Source: Hydractinia symbiolongicarpus
Taxonomy: Eukaryota > Cnidaria > Hydrozoa > Anthoathecata > Hydractiniidae
Direction of reading: 5' to 3'
Assembly (NCBI RefSeq): GCF_029227915.1
Contig: NC_079885.1
Span: 4,092,001-4,156,000 of the forward strand
DNA: 64,000 bases
Shown: in pieces, positions 62,286 through 64,000 of the stretch
Layout of the letters: every line of letters starts with the position of its first letter
Numbering within the stretch: the stretch's first letter is position 1
Notes under the pieces: model-generated
Told to the model about the DNA's origin: nothing
The model's input: the letters and a program-made list of their open reading frames with translations, nothing else
The model's database searches: none
Made by a program: the position numbers and the translations under genes

Positions 62286-64000
62286 AACTGCTTCTATTTC
62301 TTCAAAGCGCTACCTGCCAGGATTGGTCCCACAGTAAAAAAAGACTTATTTATCTAAATTTTTAAATGAAGCGCTCTAAACAGCGACCAGTGTAATCGCT
62401 GAGTTCCGGCAATCATGTCAAATTAAGAAGAATGTTATTTCTTGGTGTCCATTTCGTTCACTTATCACATTTATAAGGTCACAGTCCAAAGTTACTTCAA
62501 TTAAGTCCCAGAATCAATCGTTTCACTGTTAAAAGCGATACAACTTAGTAATATCGGAAAAAAATCACTAAATACATGTTGGTACGAATATGTCACGCAA
62601 CCGTTGTAACTCAAGCGGATTGATACCGTTAGAAAGTCATTGCAATGTAGTTTTTAAAACTGTCTCTATTTCTTTAGCGCGCGATAACGGCTAGGATTGG
62701 TCCCACAGTAAGAAATGACTTATTTATCTAAATTTTTAAGTGAAGTTCTACCACAACGCCCAGTGTAATCGCTGAGTTCAGGCAATCATGTCAAATTAAG
62801 AAGAATGTTATTCCTTGGAGTTCAATTAGCTCATTTATCACATTTATAAGGTCACAGTCCAGAATCACTTCAATTAAGTCCCACAGTCAATCGTTTCACT
62901 GTTAAAAGCGATACAACTTAGTAATATCGGAAACAAATCACTAAATACATGTTGGTACGAAAATGTGACGCAATTGTTGTAACTCAAACGGATTGACACC
63001 GTTAGAAAGTCAATGAAATGTAGTTTGTGAAATTGTTTCTATTTCTTCAACGCGCGCTAACGGCTAGGATTGGTCCCACAGTACAAAATGATTTATTTAT
63101 CTAAACTTTTATATAAAGCGCTACCACAGCGCCCATCGATATCGGTAAATTCCAGCAATCATGTCAAATTAAGAAGAATGTTATTTCTTGGGTCCAATTG
63201 TCTCACTTATCACATTTATAAAGTCACAGTCCAAAATCAGTTCAATTAAGTCCCACAGTCAATCGTTTCACTGTTAAAAGCGATACAACCTAGTATTACC
63301 AGAAAAATATCACTTAATACATGTTGGTACGAATATGTGACGCAACCGTTGTAACTCAAACGGACTGATACCATTAGAAAGTCATTGAAATGTAGTTTTT
63401 GAAACTGCTTCTATTTCTTCAAAGCGCTACCGGCCAGGATTGGTCCCACAGTAAAAAAAGACTTTTTTATCTAAATTTTTAAATGAAGCGCTCTAAACAG
63501 CGACCAGTGTAATCGCTGAGTTCCGGCAATCATGTCAAATTAAGAAGAATGTTATTTCTTGGTGTTCATTTCGTTCACTTATCACATTTATAAGGTCACA
63601 GTCCAAAGTTACTTCAATTAAGTCCCAGAATCAATCGTTTCACTGTTAAAAGCGATACAACTTAGTAATATCGGAAAAAAATCACTAAATACGTGTTGGT
63701 ACGAATATGTGACGCAACCGTTGTAACTCAAGCGGATTGATACCGTTAGAAAGTCATTGCAATGTAGTTTTTAAAACTGTCTCTATTTCTTTAGCGCGCG
63801 ATAACGGTTAGGATTGGTCCCACAGTAAGAAATGACTTATTTATCTAAATTTTTAAATGAAGTTCTACCACAACGCCCAGTGTAATCGCTGAGTTCAGGC
63901 AATCATGTCAAATTAAGAAGAATGTTATTCCTTGGAGTTCAATTAGCTCATTTATCACATTTATAAGGTCACAGTCCAGAATCACTTCAATTAAGTCCCA
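62050..64000 (+). repeat. 1,117 bp trimeric HOR reaching the window end
   Basis: From about 62,050 to 62,883 the sequence recurs from about 63,167 to 64,000 at offset 1,117: ACCAGAAAAATATCAC at 62,181 and 63,298, and TTTCACTGTTAAAAGCG at 62,521 and 63,638. Shared private variants are TGAAGTTCTACCACAACGCC, GAGTTCAGGCAATC, TCAATTAGCTCATTTATC and CATTTCGTTCACTTATC. The second copy is cut by the end of the window. Confidence 0.86.
62878..63258 (+). other. Monomer showing cryptic two-half structure
   Basis: The same four short motifs occur in the same order in both halves of the unit. First half: GTCCCACAG 62,878, AGCG 62,907, ATCGG 62,926, CATGT 62,948. Second half: GTCCCACAG 63,073, AGCG 63,117, ATCGG 63,141, CATGT 63,160; the next unit starts with GTCCCACAG at 63,250. 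AGCG is followed in both by a TAC triplet. The halves are about 195 and 177 bp measured on GTCCCACAG. This suggests the 372 bp unit descends from a dimer of a roughly 186 bp ancestor, though the similarity is weak outside these motifs. Confidence 0.5.

Larger units (their letters stand above)
1..64000 (+). repeat. Satellite array, about 372 bp monomer, head to tail
   Basis: The whole window is built from one unit of 372-374 bp (a shorter class is 362 bp), all in the same orientation. Landmarks recur in fixed order: ATATCGG followed by an A-run, ACATGTTGGTACGAATATGTGA, CCGTTGTAA, GTCAATGAAATGTAG, CTTCAGCGCGCGCTAACGG, GGTCCCACAG, GAAGCGCTACC, CAATCATGTCAAATTAAG, TTATCACATTTATAAGGTCA, TTCAATTAAGTCCCACAG and TTTCACTGTTAAAAGCGATA. 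The monomer at 1-374 is followed by the next at 375. No gene, RNA gene or unique spacer interrupts the array apart from three short transposon copies. Such arrays are typical of eukaryotic heterochromatin, often centromeric or pericentromeric; that location is inference. Both array ends lie outside the window. Confidence 0.97.

Noticed and set aside
1-64000. CRISPR array or other prokaryotic repeat system
   Set aside because: The repeats are about 372 bp with no unique spacers and no associated genes. The units abut directly, as in satellite DNA.
1-64000. Identification of the source species or a named satellite family
   Set aside because: No unit or transposon end is one I can match to a known named family, and nothing else in the window is taxonomically informative.

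Overview
The window is one uninterrupted array of satellite DNA. From base 1 to base 64,000 the same unit of about 372 bp recurs head to tail, always in the same orientation: roughly 170 copies, estimated as window length divided by mean unit length. The only non-satellite sequence I found is three copies of a 193-194 bp transposon-like element at 29,915-30,107, 36,820-37,013 and 42,961-43,154. I see no protein-coding gene, rRNA, tRNA, CRISPR array or bacterial feature. Short open frames of 63-78 codons recur at a fixed place in the unit and are by-products of the repeat. Long monomeric satellite of this kind points to a eukaryotic chromosome, with a centromeric, pericentromeric or other heterochromatic block the most likely setting. 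The species cannot be named from the sequence. G+C is about 37% (134 of the first 360 bases counted), and CpG sites are frequent.

Monomers differ from each other, and the variants are arranged in higher-order repeats (HORs). Layout: 1-6,200, mosaic with copies 2,239 and 3,426 bp apart; 6,201-8,080, mixed monomers with two internal deletions; 8,080-11,010, a 1,469 bp tetramer twice; 11,820-13,810, a 1,117 bp trimer twice; 13,990-17,050, a 1,470 bp tetramer twice; 18,360-21,537, a block repeated at 1,857 bp; 21,600-27,743, nested blocks at 2,945, 1,838 and 3,673 bp; 27,744-31,650, mixed monomers with the first transposon copy; 31,650-33,739, a 1,107 bp trimer twice; 33,705-45,296, a large A-B-A'-B' repeat of 5.4-6.1 kb carrying transposon copies 2 and 3; 45,297-48,000, a mixed zone; 48,000-57,900, a distinct monomer subfamily with 746 and 2,241 bp repeats; 57,970-64,000, trimer-based repeats including a perfect 1,120 bp tandem duplication.

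The history can be read as repeated unequal exchange at whole-monomer register. Evidence includes perfect or near-perfect multi-monomer duplications, chimeric monomers, shared private deletions, and one transposon insertion multiplied by later duplication of its host block. The unit also appears to be an old dimer: four short motifs occur in the same order in both halves. Two possible small hairpins and a 10-bp palindrome recur in the unit. I found no gene system; the most informative items are the hitch-hiking transposon, the cryptic dimer and the HOR boundaries.
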